Assembly: GCA_013398295.1 (NCBI GenBank)
Contig: VZSF01003278.1
Coordinates: forward strand, 91,722 to 155,721
From: Chionis minor
Lineage: Eukaryota > Chordata > Aves > Charadriiformes > Chionididae
Direction: 5' to 3'
Length of the DNA stretch: 64,000 nucleotides
Part shown: in pieces, positions 1 to 12,345 of the stretch
Numbering within the stretch: the stretch's first letter is position 1
Layout of the letters: every line of letters begins with the position of its first letter
Notes under the pieces: model-generated
Told to the model about the DNA's origin: nothing
What the model saw: only the letters and a program-made list of their open reading frames with translations
Databases searched by the model: none
Program-made: the position numbers and the translations under genes

Positions 1-2044
1 GCGTATGGTGATGGCTACAAGGTGACAGATATTGAAAAGTATTGTGCACATTTCTGTGGTTTGCAGTTAAAACTGCCACTGGGAAGTCACTTGAAGGATA
101 CAGAATATTTTAGTCAAGTGTCATAAGGGTCCTTGTTTTAGTGCCTCAGAATACAACTACATAAAATTGCTAAGGGACTTTAAAATTAAGTGGTGGATCA
201 TTTAAAGTGTTTTTTTTCCTTTTTTACATATGTACAGTTTCCTTAGCAACATAGAAATTAAAGCCCCTGGGTAGCACCTTGACAGGTTTTCTGCTCTGGA
301 GTTTACTGAAGCAAAAGATCACGGGCTTGATAATGTAAGAGCAAGCCTGTCCAAGGGATAAGGAATACTAATAGATTTGATGCAAGGAACTAGAACTGAC
401 AAATCCTTGTTACCATAGATATGAACCAAGCGTCAGTTCTGAATCACAGTAAATCTTCTGCCTTTGCTCTAGCAACATGTTTAGTTTAGTTTAGTAAAAG
501 CAACAAGCAAGGCTTCCTAAGAAAGTCAAGAGAATGCTGATTGCCTTTTTGAAGAAGTAATATTCACAGTATGTGACTGATACAAATGCAAATACCACAA
601 ATAAATAGTCTTATAAATAGAATGGCATATGGGGATATTGTAAGGCTTATTTAGCAGTGTGGACAGACATAAAGGACAGTATACCAGGTAATGCTGAATG
701 CATTTACTCAGAGTCCATTTCAGTTGGACTTTATTTCTCAGTTGTAAGTGGTGTGCACAGCTTATGTATCTTTAACTTCACACTTCCTTTGCAGAAATTT
801 TTCATGCTAGATAACCACTTTGGAACGATTATTTCCTTTCTATTTTTGTGGAAGAGGGAAGAAAATAAGCAAGAAATGTTTAGCCTCTACAGAAATGAGT
901 TTAAGGGAAAAAAACCCTATACTGGGGTGTTATTTCTTTTCAGGAAACTTTCAAAATAAAAGATCTAAAACAGTCACACGTCAGAGTGTAGGACTTGAAA
1001 TCTGGGAAGTACAGGCTTCAGATGGTGTACTGCTCCCCTCTTGGTTTACCTACCCAAGCTTGGACAAGTCAAATTTGTAGACTGACGCCACAGATTTAGA
1101 TAGACCTGCACGGTGCAGTGTAAGGCACCACAGCCAGTGCAAAATGTGCTGTGGGTAATGAGTATCCTAAAGCCTGCCTAACTGTGATGGTCCAAAGTTC
1201 TTACCCTTCACTCAAAGCAGCATCACTTGGCTGTCATTTACCCTTGGAAAATCCTGAAGTGTCATCTCTCAGAGTCAGCAGGACTGCAAAGTCAGTATAA
1301 TTTGGACAAAACATGCCCAGTCCTATATGTATTGCAGAAAAGTTTGGGTAAAAGGGTCACCTGTTACGACACTGTGTTCTTTTTACCAGTGTGGTCTCTG
1401 CACCTTTGCAGGTTATTGTAGGCTGAAGAAAACCTTTGGCAATGCAATTACTGAACAAATATTTGATATTATGGATTTAAAGAGCAGTCTTCTGCAGCTT
1501 AATATCATAACTCACAAAACTCAGGAAGTTACTTATTACAGAGTAAATAATCTGTTATATTTCAGCAAAACAGACAAGTGTAGCATCTGTCTACGCAAAA
1601 GATCATGGCTATGGCTATATAAGGAATATATTAAAATAAAAAATAAACATTGCAGTCAGTGTAAATGAAGTATCATTTGAACTAACTCAATGTGCAAAAG
1701 GAACATTAGAGACTACAGGTTTCTCTGGAACAGCTGGCAGATGTGCTCTTCCTTCCCTTGCCCGGTATCTTGAGGATGATACTTTCTGCCTGTTTGCCTG
1801 CAGTCCCTACTTTGAGGCTTTGCTTTCTTTGTTTTAACCTGCCAGCTAAAGGAAAATGTAAAACAACAACTGTCACTAGTGAAACATCCTCTTTGCAACA
1901 GCTCTACCAAGTCAGAAAAATATATAGATAGGGAAGGTTTTTAAAAGTCCATAGGGGCTTTGTGCTGAGTCAGTGGGAGTTGCACGATTAATTCTCACTC
2001 CTAGCTCTGACAATCTCTCTCTACCCAATAAAACACATGCATGC

Positions 2045-2052
<8 letters not shown>
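1..2052. other. unique non-coding DNA, no gene seen
   Basis: AT-rich sequence with stop codons scattered in all frames. The longest frame is 113 codons at 1327-1668 and resembles no family I know. A short (TTTAG)3 run lies at 480-494. I see no repeat family, RNA gene or convincing exon. Confidence 0.6.
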
Positions 2053-2127
<75 letters not shown>

Positions 2128-2148
2128 ATGCATATGTATATGTATATG
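2053..2148. repeat. TATATG hexanucleotide microsatellite
   Basis: About twelve perfect 6-bp units (GTATAT/ATATAC) run from 2053 to 2127. A short break containing GATGCAT follows, then about three more units to 2148. The left flank (2036-2052) is alternating purine-pyrimidine and also repeat-like. The minus-strand translation rich in His-Ile is only the repeat being read as protein. Confidence 0.95.
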
Positions 2149-3039
2149 AACTTGGTGCTTACAAAAAATAAATTCACAGTCTGAAAACCTGGATCTGCAT
2201 TTTGATTTAAAAAAAAATTCTACTGACTTCAGTGGTAGCATCACTCAAGGAAAGAGTTCAGGGTCAAGCCCACATTTTAAACAGTATATTGGATCTTTTG
2301 TAGCTGTGTGGCCAGAACAGTGGGTTCAGTTCTTGCCACTGGGGATTGAAAATGCATTTTGTTCCCTTGCAGTACCCTAGACTCCTGTAAAGAAGTGGCA
2401 TGAAGTGTAACACAGCTGCAGAGGCCAGCAGAGAAACTAGCTGTTTCTGAGAAAGAACGTAGTAGTTGTGACAAACAGGCACCTAAATCAGATGAGATCA
2501 CAGACAATGAGTAAAAGCAAACTAAATCCTGCCCAGGACAGGACTGGAAAAGAGAGATCAGCATAAGATTTTTTTCACTCACTCGCTGCTGTTGAGATCC
2601 AAGATTCAAGACATGAGGACATTTTATCTATAAATACATAGTTTACTGGTGCAATAAGGGTACGTGTATGGAAGAACTACTGGCCCACAAATTTTGTATA
2701 GAAATGTAGTCAGTTCCTGATAAATGAGACTCATTGTCCTCTGTTTTAGGTGTCTGCTTTAAACTGGTCACCAAGGCTTCCTCTATAGTCACTGCAAGAC
2801 AGAGAAAAAGCTGTTGAAGGGAAAGAGAGCACTCCAATATTTTACACCTCTCTTTGGATAGTATGTAACACCCTCTGTAAGTCCTTGTTTCTCTTTTTGG
2901 TTTGGTTGATGTGTTTGCTTGTTTGTTTGTTTGTGGAAAGACCCTGGGCAATCAGCTTCAACAAGAAGCCTTTCTAAAAGCAGTTACTTGTAATGAAACC
3001 CACGAAGATAAGGCACCTGAATCTGCCTTTTCAAAGCAG
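2149..3039. other. unique non-coding DNA, no gene seen
   Basis: Overlapping minus-strand frames of 72-110 codons occur here without recognisable domains. A short (TTTG)n run lies near 2917-2935. Nothing else stands out. Confidence 0.55.
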
Positions 3040-3125
3040 ACAACTTGAGGCACCAAGAGATGACAGAGTTGCTTAGGGTCATGCAATGAGATAATGACAG
3101 AGAGGGAGGAATAAGAACAAACCTC
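3040..3125 (-). repeat. MIR-like core SINE fragment
   Basis: The order of short blocks matches the reverse complement of the MIR/CORE-SINE 3' half: a GAGGCACCAAGAGATGACAGAG stretch (compare the consensus GAGGCACAGAGAGGTTAAG), then GCTTAGGGTCATGC, then an AGAGGGAGGAATAAGAAC block. Divergence is high, as expected for an insertion predating the bird radiation. The family call is from memory and the ends are approximate. Confidence 0.5.
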
Positions 3126-6100
3126 AACAATTTGTATTTGCTCAGCTTTTTTCAGACATGTCAGTTTTATGAAAGACATCAAATTGATTGTAAAACTTTC
3201 CTCTGAAAGGCAGCACCTTGGGACAAGTTACATTTTTCCCCCATCCACAGTCAGACCTTTCTCTATTCAGCCTCTGCACACCAGCTGACTGACGAAGAGC
3301 AACCCCTGCAAATGACATCACCCTGACATTTTTTGCACTCCTCCTCTGTGTTGTCTAATAGCAAAAACGTCATCAGTTTTCTTGCAAAGTCCTGTTTTAG
3401 TCTCATGTGTCTTTCTGAACAGACATTCCTTCCTCTGATTCAAAACTTTGCCCTTTCTCTGATGGGCTTTCCCACTACTCCCAATACTTGAGAGTGGCAA
3501 GATGTCTTCAGCACAGAGCCTAAAAAGAAGAAATGCGTAGTTTAGAATGGATGTAGAGAAATAGCGGAAGGGATGTTTGTACAACATATCAGTGTATTAA
3601 TATGGTAAGATAAGAGAAGAAAACAATTTGAATTGTTATATACAGCAAGCAATTTTTTGCTGTTAGCCAAACCCACTGATGATTATAATGTACTCTAAAC
3701 TTTTAGAAGTTCTAAAAGCATTTTAGAGTCTCTGGAGTTGTTGATTCTCTTTTGTGTCTTCTAGTTTTAGTCTAATTCTCATCCTAATTCTGATTTTCTC
3801 AGAATTTCATTCAGGTGTTAATATTCTACAATAATGTACTTCATTGCATGTGTAATATATGATCTGGACCCTCACAAGAACCTCAGTGATATAATGAATT
3901 CATAGCATGAGATGCGAAGGCCAAGAAGAAAAAAAATGGAGGTTGCCTGTCTGTAGGTTGTAAATTATAACAGAAAGCCAATCAATGTCTGGTGATAGAT
4001 GTTACAATGTTGATAAAGCATGAGAAATAAGCATGACCTCAACATACATGAACTTGATATGAAGTAATATAACTGTGTGGTCCAAGCACATTCCTGTTTA
4101 GGAATGTGGTCAGCCGCTGCATAACACAGAATATCAACATGTACTGGCTTATATTACAGGTATCTCCACAGCCCTACATTCACAAGAAAGCTTGAATGGA
4201 GGATATTTCTTCCTCTGCAGTGTGGAAACATTTGTGGAGGTGTTCTGGAAATTCCTGGGTACCTGAGTCTGTTCCCTGTATTCATCTGCAATTTCATCAT
4301 ACGAAAGCCAACTCATTATACCAGAATGCTAATTAGATATGTTGTTTTAACATGTGCAACACTACATAACCAAGTGGTGAAATATGAAGTGGGAGGGAGA
4401 TCTTGTTCCCTCCTGCTTCCTTCTTGCAAGTTGCAGCAGTAGTGCTGCTGTTGCTGTGACTGCAATGACACTTTTTGTCTTCCTGTGTTAGGAAGAAGAA
4501 GTAGGTTTTCTGTATATGATTCTAAATGGTTACTAAATGGTTACTTACCTTTCTTTCGAATTATTCTGCTCTATGTCTCCTTTATACTGCTACATACAAA
4601 TTAGAAATTATTTTATTCCCAGGTGGTGTAGTGTCAGCTTCTTCCCTTGTTGAACAATGCATTTTGATAGTTATAGACCTTGAGCGGCAGAACAAGCTAA
4701 CAGACTGCAGGTGTTCTTCAGTGACTAAAGACGAGCAGAAAAGCCAGATGTTGGTTGACCTGTATACTTCCTCTCTGAACAGAAAATGGGAAATCATCCA
4801 ACACGTCACATTTTCCTTAGAGGAAACTAGTCATAGGAACAGGAAGGCTGTCTCAATAAAAAAGGTACAGCTAAGATTTTAGCGATTGTTTTCAGCTTCT
4901 AAATGTTGTGAAAAGGCTAAACATATATATGTGTGTTTGATAAGTATGTGTATCTTAAACAGTTGGTGCTGTCTAGCAAAAACACCAACTAAGAGCCTTA
5001 AAAAACTGATCTAAAAACACAGCCCAAATTTACTGACTTTTATGAAGAAGCCACTATGAAAAAGAGAGAGATTGCTGTACAGCTGTAAAACTCAGGACGG
5101 TTTATATCTAATCAGGCTCAAATTCCAGTTGGTAAGGCACATAGTTGTCTTGTATCATTCTCTAATGCAGACTCGTGTATGAAAATTACATTAACCCTGC
5201 AGATGTGAAGGGGCTATGTAACTCCTCATATTCCGTCTGACTGGCTGTCTGCAAAGGTCAGTTGCTCTGGGAGAGCTCTTATCTGGCAGTCCGGCTTGCT
5301 GAAGTTGCGTCAGTATTCATTCTTTATTAGAACAGCTTAGGAAGAAGGCTCAAGACTGCTATGCAAGAAAATGGACAGGGTTTGTTTACAAACATTTTTA
5401 CTTCAGACCATCAGCTCAGTTTTGAAAAGCTGCCTCCTGATTTTGTCTGCAATTTTTGGACTGAAAATGTGCTGAGGTAGATGTGATGTCATTTACACAT
5501 TTAATTCCCTTACTGCCTTGGCACATCAGACTGCAACTATATAAAAGACATCATTTTCACCCACAACTAGTTGAAACAGGCACTTTCTTTTGTTCTTACC
5601 TGGCAAATGACAAGCTGATTTTCAGACACTTTTTTAAGAGTATCTCCCTTCTGCATGGAGTGTAGAACTACCTTCCCAAGCTCTATATCCCTTTGCCTAT
5701 ACCTTCCTGCCAAAAGTCTGGAAAGTTCTTCATCACTGTAATTGTGTTGCGAGTGCTATATATGCCTTGCGTTAATATGTATGGGTGTGAAAAAGACAAT
5801 CTAGGAAGTGTTAGCTCATGAAGTAGATGTATGGAAACCAGCATTCTAAGATGTTTTGTCTAGGGCAACAAAAATGCAATTATCAAATGAAAAACTAGAT
5901 GCAATTTACTTTTAAAAATACTATAGCCGTGTCTGATTACTGGATAGTGAAAAAAAATAATCTTTCTGTCATAAGATGATGCATTTCCCTCCAGTCACCT
6001 CTTAACCCCCCTGCAGGGTATGAGAGGAGGAGAATGCATGGCTAGAAATAATGCTTCTCCATGGACAATACCTAGGTGCTTACAGAAAGGGGAAAGAAAC

Positions 6101-8327
6101 ATTTTAGAAACCTCTCATAGAAGCAGGGTGTAGACCTTTCCAAATACTATGGCATTTTTCATTCCTGTTACAGAAGGGTGAGGAATACGATCAGGAGTGG
6201 ATGCAATTGCAATATGGGTCAGTATGGGTTGGGGAACAGTGGGTGAGGAAATGACTGCTTTAAGTGTGAGTCATCACACGAAGTGATTCCTGTCCTCACC
6301 TGTATTGCACTGTTCCTGTTAGCAGTCTGGGGAGGGCTGTAGTGTCCCTCGGTCTTTTTTAATTCCCCTTCATTCGCCCTCATCCCTATCTGTAGACCTG
6401 TTACTGTTATTTCCATCACTGCGTTATAAAGAAGCGAGCAAACAAGCCGTTCAGTAAGCTGTACTTGTCCACCTTCTTGTGAGTATGTGTAGGTCATGAT
6501 ATCTGACCTGGATATGTTTGGAAGAGGCACTCTTTTTCAGTGATCATTGCAGAGCTGTCAGTCTTCCATGGTCAAAATGAAAAAACGGAAGCATTTTTTA
6601 AAATGTCATTCTGCTGCAGCGTTAAGTTTGTTTTCACAATTTAGCTGGATAGTTGCACCGTTTCTGTGGCATCCATAACCTTTAACTTTCAAAATACACT
6701 CGGATGAACATTCCCATTTACAGTCTCTGAATAACTGGCACATAATGTCCTAACATCACAAACATCTTTTATCTCCCCACAGCCGTGCTAAGGAAAATGC
6801 AACACTGTTCCCTAGCTGAACAGAAGCTGGGAAATGGTGCATGTAAAACAGTATTTCATGTCTGGTCAGATTACCAGGTGTCCTTCAGCTTCCGTGGCAG
6901 GAAGGAGGAAGAGTGGCTTTGTTTTACAGTGCTGTTATTTTAAGATCACAAAAGATAAAGATGTCCATGTAAAACAGTTCATAATATTACCCTGTCTGAT
7001 GCAGGCTCGTATTATTACAGCTGTCTTACATGGCCAGGAATGTACTGATATTCTTCTTGAAAACACAGCTTTTGGGCATGAAGAGTCACACCTCTGACTG
7101 TAAATAGCAGTGCTATAGTAGGAACAAGTTCCCTTTCTTACCTCATGTGAATTTCCTATGAGAAAAAAGGACAAAAGACCCCTGCACCATGCATTCATTA
7201 CCTCTGCAACAAACACCATGGTGAATTCACAAACCTCGCTTCTATGCTTTTGGCTAGGATATCGTCAGTCAGTCCAGTTTTTATCCTCTCTCCACAAGTC
7301 TTTCCTTCATGGCCCTAAACAAGGTGTCTTACTTCACTTTCACTTAGGGTGCTTTTAAATAGCATCTTGCCCCACCTCAGAGCTGCTTTGGGTAAGACTG
7401 CGCACATGGGAAGCTGCCACTAAACAGCTGCATAGTTTTACAGTGATGCAGTAACGTTCCTCTGGCTGCATTGCCAAGGACATGATTTCCTGGCAAAGAT
7501 GAAATTACTGGTGGGCTGAGAGATCCTGGTGGGCTGAGACCCAGATAATCACAAGAATGACATAGAATAGTAATTTTTCTTTTTTTCTACAGGGGTGATG
7601 AACAGATTGGCAATTAATATACTTAGATTCATTGAAATCCAGTGAGAGTTTTGCAAATTATTTTATTAGGCCCATGATTCTACTCAAAGTGTCAGGAGAC
7701 AAATCTGACACTGATTAAAAAGGATAAATCCAAAAAAGTCAGAGTTCATGCCCAAGATGTTGAAAAGCTAAGTTATTTTATATTTTGGACTAAATTAATC
7801 TATAGCTTAGTCAGACTCTTTAAGGCTATAGGTAAGTAAAAGCAAACACTAAATGTCCATTGCTGAAGCTGTTATGAAAATTTTGTGCGTTCCTTCTGCA
7901 AAAGAGAAATATATTATTCTGTGCTTTTAATGGGGCAGTAGTAACTGTAGTATTATGAGGTATGCTTTTCAAATATTAGATTCACACATGTAGAATTCCT
8001 ACTGTTTTACATGGAAAGGACCATTTATTATGAGGAATTTAAATATCATTCAGTTGGTTCCCTTCCATGGCAGAAAATACAGTTTAAATGTTCTCCTCAC
8101 CTGATTAACATTTGACAGCATTTTGACAAGTAATTTTTGACAATTGCAGCTGTTGGAGAAAAAAGAGAAACTTTTATCAAAAATAATAACAGGATGTAAA
8201 TATATGGTAAAGCATTTAAACTGTATTTTGAAACATCACAGTGTTATATGTTCCCTTGCTTTCTACTCTTCAATTAGCAAGGTCTTAGTGGATCTTCAGG
8301 TGTTTAAGAGTCTAACCTAAGCTATAG
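3126..8327. other. unique non-coding DNA, no gene seen
   Basis: AT-rich sequence with no frame above about 120 codons and no recognisable protein family. At 3866-3960 there is a weak resemblance to the MIR/L3-type core (CTCACAAGAACCTC, then a purine-rich block), too diverged to call. An 18-bp-offset tandem duplication of CTGGTGGGCTGAGA lies at 7508-7521 and 7526-7539. Confidence 0.55.
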
Positions 8328-8349
8328 AAGATCACAGAATCACAGAATG
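8328..8349 (-). mobile_element. possible CR1 3' tail remnant
   Basis: Two adjoining copies of ATCACAGA, continuing as ATGTGATG, look like the 8-bp 3' repeats that end avian CR1 elements, read on the minus strand. The flanking sequence does not continue into recognisable CR1. This may therefore be only the tip of a heavily 5'-truncated copy, or chance. Confidence 0.3.
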
Positions 8350-9765
8350 TGATGTGTAAGGATACATAAGGAAAGGTAGCACCAAAATGCTGAGAGCACT
8401 AGAAGTGTCCAGGTGACCTAAATTTTACAGGTAAGTAATGACAGTACTTATTAACAATTAAGACACCCTACCCATCTGTGTCCGTGCAATGCCAGCCACT
8501 CTATTAGTCATTTGATAGAGAAACCTCTGTTGCCGTTTTGCTTTCCCAGAGCCTGGAGAATGACTGAAGAAGGTCCTCTGTCTCCCTTTTAAATGGCAGA
8601 GTGTGTACTGGGCCACTGAAGTTGCATGTGTGTATACATAAGGTTTTTTTCAGAAGAAACAACTGCCTACTTGGGTTGTACAGTGGCTCATTATTTCCAA
8701 AAGGCCGTGTATGCCAGGCCTAGGCTCCCCTAGAGATCCACTTTCTTGGTAAACAAAGCAGTGAAGATTTCCGTGTCATTGCAGCTGCCCAGTGCGTTGA
8801 TGGTCTAAGTAACTTTCCTGTTTTGTAAGCTTTGTGGTATTGCCTGCAGTTTCTTACCTATGTTTCTAGAACCTGCTAAACTCCAGAGCTGACGCATTGC
8901 ACAGAAAGCTGACAAAGTCTGTAGAGAGTCTATCAGCTTGTCCCTCTAGCTCCTTGTCATTCAGCAGCTGCTGCTTTCGAAATGTGCGAGAGGTCTTAAA
9001 AACATTCAGAAAAGGCAGCTTGCATTCACCTTGCTACCTGATATCTGCTTGTGTACCAGCTGATACTTGCCCGAGCTGAATTGTGGCAATCCCACTGGGC
9101 TGTGAAAGTGGGATATTTACAGAGCTGTTACTTCCACATGCTTGCCCAGCGGAATGCAGAACATCTTCTGGCATGTGCATGTGCTGAGTGTGCCCGGACA
9201 CATCTATATTTGAATGTGCTCTGAACTGAGTCTCTTTAGGCAGAATCAAATGCCTGAAAGCTTCAGAAAATCTCCTTACAAGTGACACAAATGTAATAAT
9301 GACCTATCTTCATTAGTTGTTCAGAAGTGCTTCAATGCTGGGGATGACTTAAAATGTCCTTGTAATGAGAGAGAATCCCACTATGGTAGTTATTAGAAAG
9401 GATAAGAAGGTTCTTCCTTCATAGACCTTACAGTCTCACTGTGCACATAGCAAGATAACTACTTACTGATTACACATGCCACAATTAAAAAAATCAGAGT
9501 GAGAAGCTCTGTCAAAATGCAAAATATGATTATTTTTTTGAGGTCATGTAATTTACAACATTAAAAGCAAAGCATACTGGTTTTATATGAGCCAAAAAAT
9601 AATCTGTGTTTCAGATGAATCATTACCCTCATGATGACATGATGGCATGGGTATTTCTTTCTTTTTACAGCTATTATTCTGTTTATGCTGTTTTCTTGGC
9701 ACTGAGGATAACAAGATTTTTACATCAAGAGTAACAGAACATTATGTAGATAAACCAAAAGTTTC
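8350..9765. other. unique non-coding DNA, no gene seen
   Basis: No family-like frame. The longest is 84 codons on the minus strand at 9034-9288. No repeat is recognised before the CR1 boundary. Confidence 0.55.
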
Positions 9766-9767
9766 TA

Positions 9768-9793
9768 GAATCATAGAATCATAGAATCATAGA
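9768..9793 (-). repeat. CR1 3' terminal octamer repeats
   Basis: Three tandem 8-bp units (AATCATAG on this strand, ATTCTATG type in element orientation) mark the 3' end of the CR1. The CR1 RT is thought to recognise such repeats when priming reverse transcription. They fix the element's orientation as minus. Confidence 0.9.
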
Positions 9794-9998
9794 ATGGTTA
9801 GAGTTGGAAGGGACCTTAAAGATCATTAAGTTCCAACCCCCCTGCCATGGGCAGGGACACCTCTGACTACAGCAGGTTGCTCAAAGCCCCATCCAGCCTG
9901 GCCTTAAACACTTCCAGGGATGGGGCCTCCACAACTTCCCTGGGTAACCTGTTCCAGTGCCTCACCACCCTCACAGTAAAGAACTTCTTCCTAATATC

Positions 9999-10589
9999 TC
10001 ATCTAAATCTCCCCTCTTCCAGTTTAAAACCATTACCCCTTNNNNNNNNNNNNNNNNNNNNNNNNNNNNNNNNNNNNNNNNNNNNNNNNNNNNNNNNNNN
10101 NNNNNNNNNNNNNNNNNNNNNNNNNNNNNNNNNNNNNNNNNNNNNNNNNTTGAACTTCATGCCATTTGCATTAGCCCACCTCTCAAGCCTGTCCAGGTCC
10201 CTCTGGATGGCATCCCTTCCCTCCAGTGTGTCAACCGCGCCACCGAGCTTGGTGTCATCGGCAAACTTGCTGAGGGTGCACTCGATCCCACTGTCCATGT
10301 CTCCAACAAAGATGTTAAATAGCACTGGTCCCAGTACTGACCCTTGCGGGACACCACTCGTCACTGGCCGCCATGTGGACATTGACCCATTAACCACAAC
10401 CCTTTGAGTGCGGCCATCCAGCCAGTTCCTCATCCACCGAGTGGTCCATTCATCGAACCCGTGACTGTCCAATTTGGAGACCAGGATGTCATGTGGGAGA
10501 GTGTCAAATGCCTTGCTTAAGTCCAGGTAGATGACGTCCGTTGCTCTGCCTTTGTCCACCAAGTTCGTGGCAGTATCGTAGAAGGCCAT
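9999..10589 (-). pseudogene. CR1 ORF2 reverse-transcriptase fragment
   Basis: This is a fragment of CR1 ORF2, the endonuclease/reverse-transcriptase protein that copies CR1 RNA at a nicked target. Numbering from the first Met, the visible RT motifs are motif A at 21-29 (YLDLSKAFD, catalytic Asp23), motif B around 78-84 (SGVPQGS) and the catalytic motif C FADD at 109-112. The finger region before motif A and the entire endonuclease domain are absent because of 5' truncation. Residues 147-183 fall in the N gap. The last 13 residues ([13 protein letters not shown]) are the C-terminal CR1 region, followed by an in-frame TGA where related CR1s usually have Leu. The protein cannot be active: it lacks the endonuclease and the N-terminal part of RT. 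The frame's continuity across the Ns may be accidental. Confidence 0.9.
10042..10149. other. assembly gap (108 N)
   Basis: A run of N inside the CR1. By comparison with the second copy, the missing stretch between the RT palm and the C-terminal region should be roughly 500 bp or more in an uninterrupted CR1. The stated gap length is therefore probably an underestimate. Confidence 0.9.
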
Positions 10590-10615
10590 CAGGTTTGTAG
10601 AAGGCCATCAGGTTT
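10578..10615. repeat. 19-bp tandem duplication at the CR1 5' end
   Basis: The 19-mer GTAGAAGGCCATCAGGTTT occurs twice in direct succession (10578-10596 and 10597-10615). It sits exactly where CR1 sequence stops. One copy is normal CR1 sequence, and the second abuts the unique flank. Confidence 0.9.
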
Positions 10616-12194
10616 GTGATTATTCTGAAATAATTATTATTCATGCTAGTTCACCCTTTGATTCTCTTCTTGACCATCATTCATATAATAACAACCTATG
10701 TGATTTATTTGTAAAATCTTAGATGCTTACTGTACCTCTCTCACACAGAGAGTATTTACCTGCATGTAGATATTTATCCAAACATTCTTACACAGATAAT
10801 ACTTTGAGATTTGACAAATCTGGATATAAATTTGGAATTTAATTTTGTGCTTAGGAACTTATGCATCTTTTTACCTAGTAAGTCTCTCTTTGAATTTTTT
10901 AATTAATGTGTCCTATGCTACAGAAAAAGGCTGACATGATATGAGAAGTAGGTGTATTATGTTAGCAGATGAAAGCAGATGTGAAACTGATACATTTCTT
11001 AATTTGATAAAATGTGGTTCAGCTTTATTTTGGACAAGGCATCATCTTGTGTACATGCTTTCTTAATAGTAGTTGCCAATGGAAAGACTGCAGAAGTGAA
11101 AATTGTTAGACTTAGGGATATTAATTTTATGGGACCATGGTTAGACCTAAGTAAATTTTTAAAATTTTCAAAATTGTTTTCAGTACTATGGAACTGCTAA
11201 GCAGGGCTTCTTCTTGTTTTAGCTTTTACCTGTAATGCTATGCTTATTTCAGGAATGTCTTTCATTTAAAAAAACCTGATACTTTAGGATTAGAAGACGG
11301 GAAAAAAGAAAGTCCTGTCTGAAGACACCTGTCCAATGCTATTAAGAGGTTAGATCTTTAGCTGTTCCAAGGGCTTGGTGCACTTTTGCAAAAACAAATG
11401 GCAGAAGAAGAAACCTGGAAAAAACTCTTGTTTTGTGAAAAACACTGAGGCTTTGCTCTTTTCATCACGATTCCATCACCCAGATTCCGAAGCCTACCTT
11501 GGATGAATCAGTTGCTGGCAGAAGTTACAATAGCCTGGGGGATGCATTTATTTGAATTGGCTAAAATTTTTCTTCTAGATGAAGTTCCCAGATTGCTCAC
11601 CTCCCTTCAGTCAGGAAAAGGTGTTCACCCAAAACATCTCTTCCTGTCCTGGAATGCCCACTGTCTTCCTTGATTTACGTTTCTGCGCAGTGAGGTCTGC
11701 ATCAGGTGGCATGTGTATACACTGGAGCACATAGATGGGTAGAAAAGATCACCCTCTATTACTAGGAGCTCTAGTCTGACTCAGACAGTTTGCCAGAGAC
11801 ATGTCTACTTTGAACTGATGAGGTATTTTGCTCTTACAGCTGAGAAATTTTCATTGAAGGCATCCTGAACTTGACCTATGTGAAAGGAAATAGAAAGCAG
11901 GAACCGCTTTTCCAAAATAATTAACCTGCACATACCCCTTCCGTGCAGTCTAAAAATACGCCGTTGTTACAGGGGTGCCATATTCTGTAAGCCTAGGGGT
12001 ATTACTGTCACACAGGTAAATCCAGGAAAGTTCTTGTAGTACTCTGAGCATCATGTGAGCATCACACATTACTGAGCTCCCTCAATATGGGAGGAACATC
12101 GTAAGGAACCTGCAGTTCTCGTCCACACACATGCCATGAGGTGTTCAGATCTGGACTGGGTACCCACCATACTTTGTAAGGCAGCATGATCTAC
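10616..12194. other. unique non-coding DNA, no gene seen
   Basis: AT-rich sequence. The only frame above 60 codons (11012-11200) has no recognisable features. No repeat is recognised. Confidence 0.55.
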
Positions 12195-12345
12195 TTCTCT
12201 GGAGGCCACACCCCAGGGTGGTGGCCTGGGCAACTCTCTTTGCTTCCCTGTTTTTTCAGTTTCCTCCTGTGTAAAATAGGAATATTAAGCCTCACTTCAG
12301 TTGTGGAATGCATTGACAGACTGACGAAAAAATGTGAAGTCTCTG
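12195..12345 (+). repeat. MIR-like core SINE
   Basis: The clearest ancient SINE in the window. It reads CCTGGGCAACTCTCTTTGC, then TTCAGTTTCCTCCTGTG, then TAAAATAGGAATATTAA. This matches in order the MIR consensus blocks for the region after the tRNA-like head (GGGCAAGTTACTTAACCTC, CAGTTTCCTCATCTG, TAAAATGGGGATAATAA). A CTGGAG block near 12200 may be the end of the tRNA-related part. MIR/CORE-SINEs were active before the amniote radiation, so finding degraded copies in a bird is expected but uncommon. Ends are approximate. Confidence 0.7.

Larger units (their letters stand above)
9766..10615 (-). mobile_element. CR1 non-LTR retrotransposon, 5'-truncated, with gap
   Basis: A CR1 LINE in reverse orientation. 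Its 3' end is the run of 8-bp repeats (AATCATAG on the plus strand) at about 9768-9793, followed by the conserved 3' region (GGTTAGAGTTGGAAGGGACC at 9796 onward). The other end codes for the reverse-transcriptase core. The element is cut off at about 10615, inside the RT domain, which is the usual 5' truncation of LINE copies. Positions 10042-10149 are N. Its 3' 270 bp differ from the copy at 61.5 kb at about six sites by eye, so both belong to the same, relatively young subfamily. CR1 normally makes no clean target-site duplication, and none is seen. Confidence 0.95.

Noticed and set aside
1912..2244. 110-codon frame with a His-Ile repeat
   Set aside because: This is the TATATG microsatellite in translation, not a metal-binding His-rich protein.
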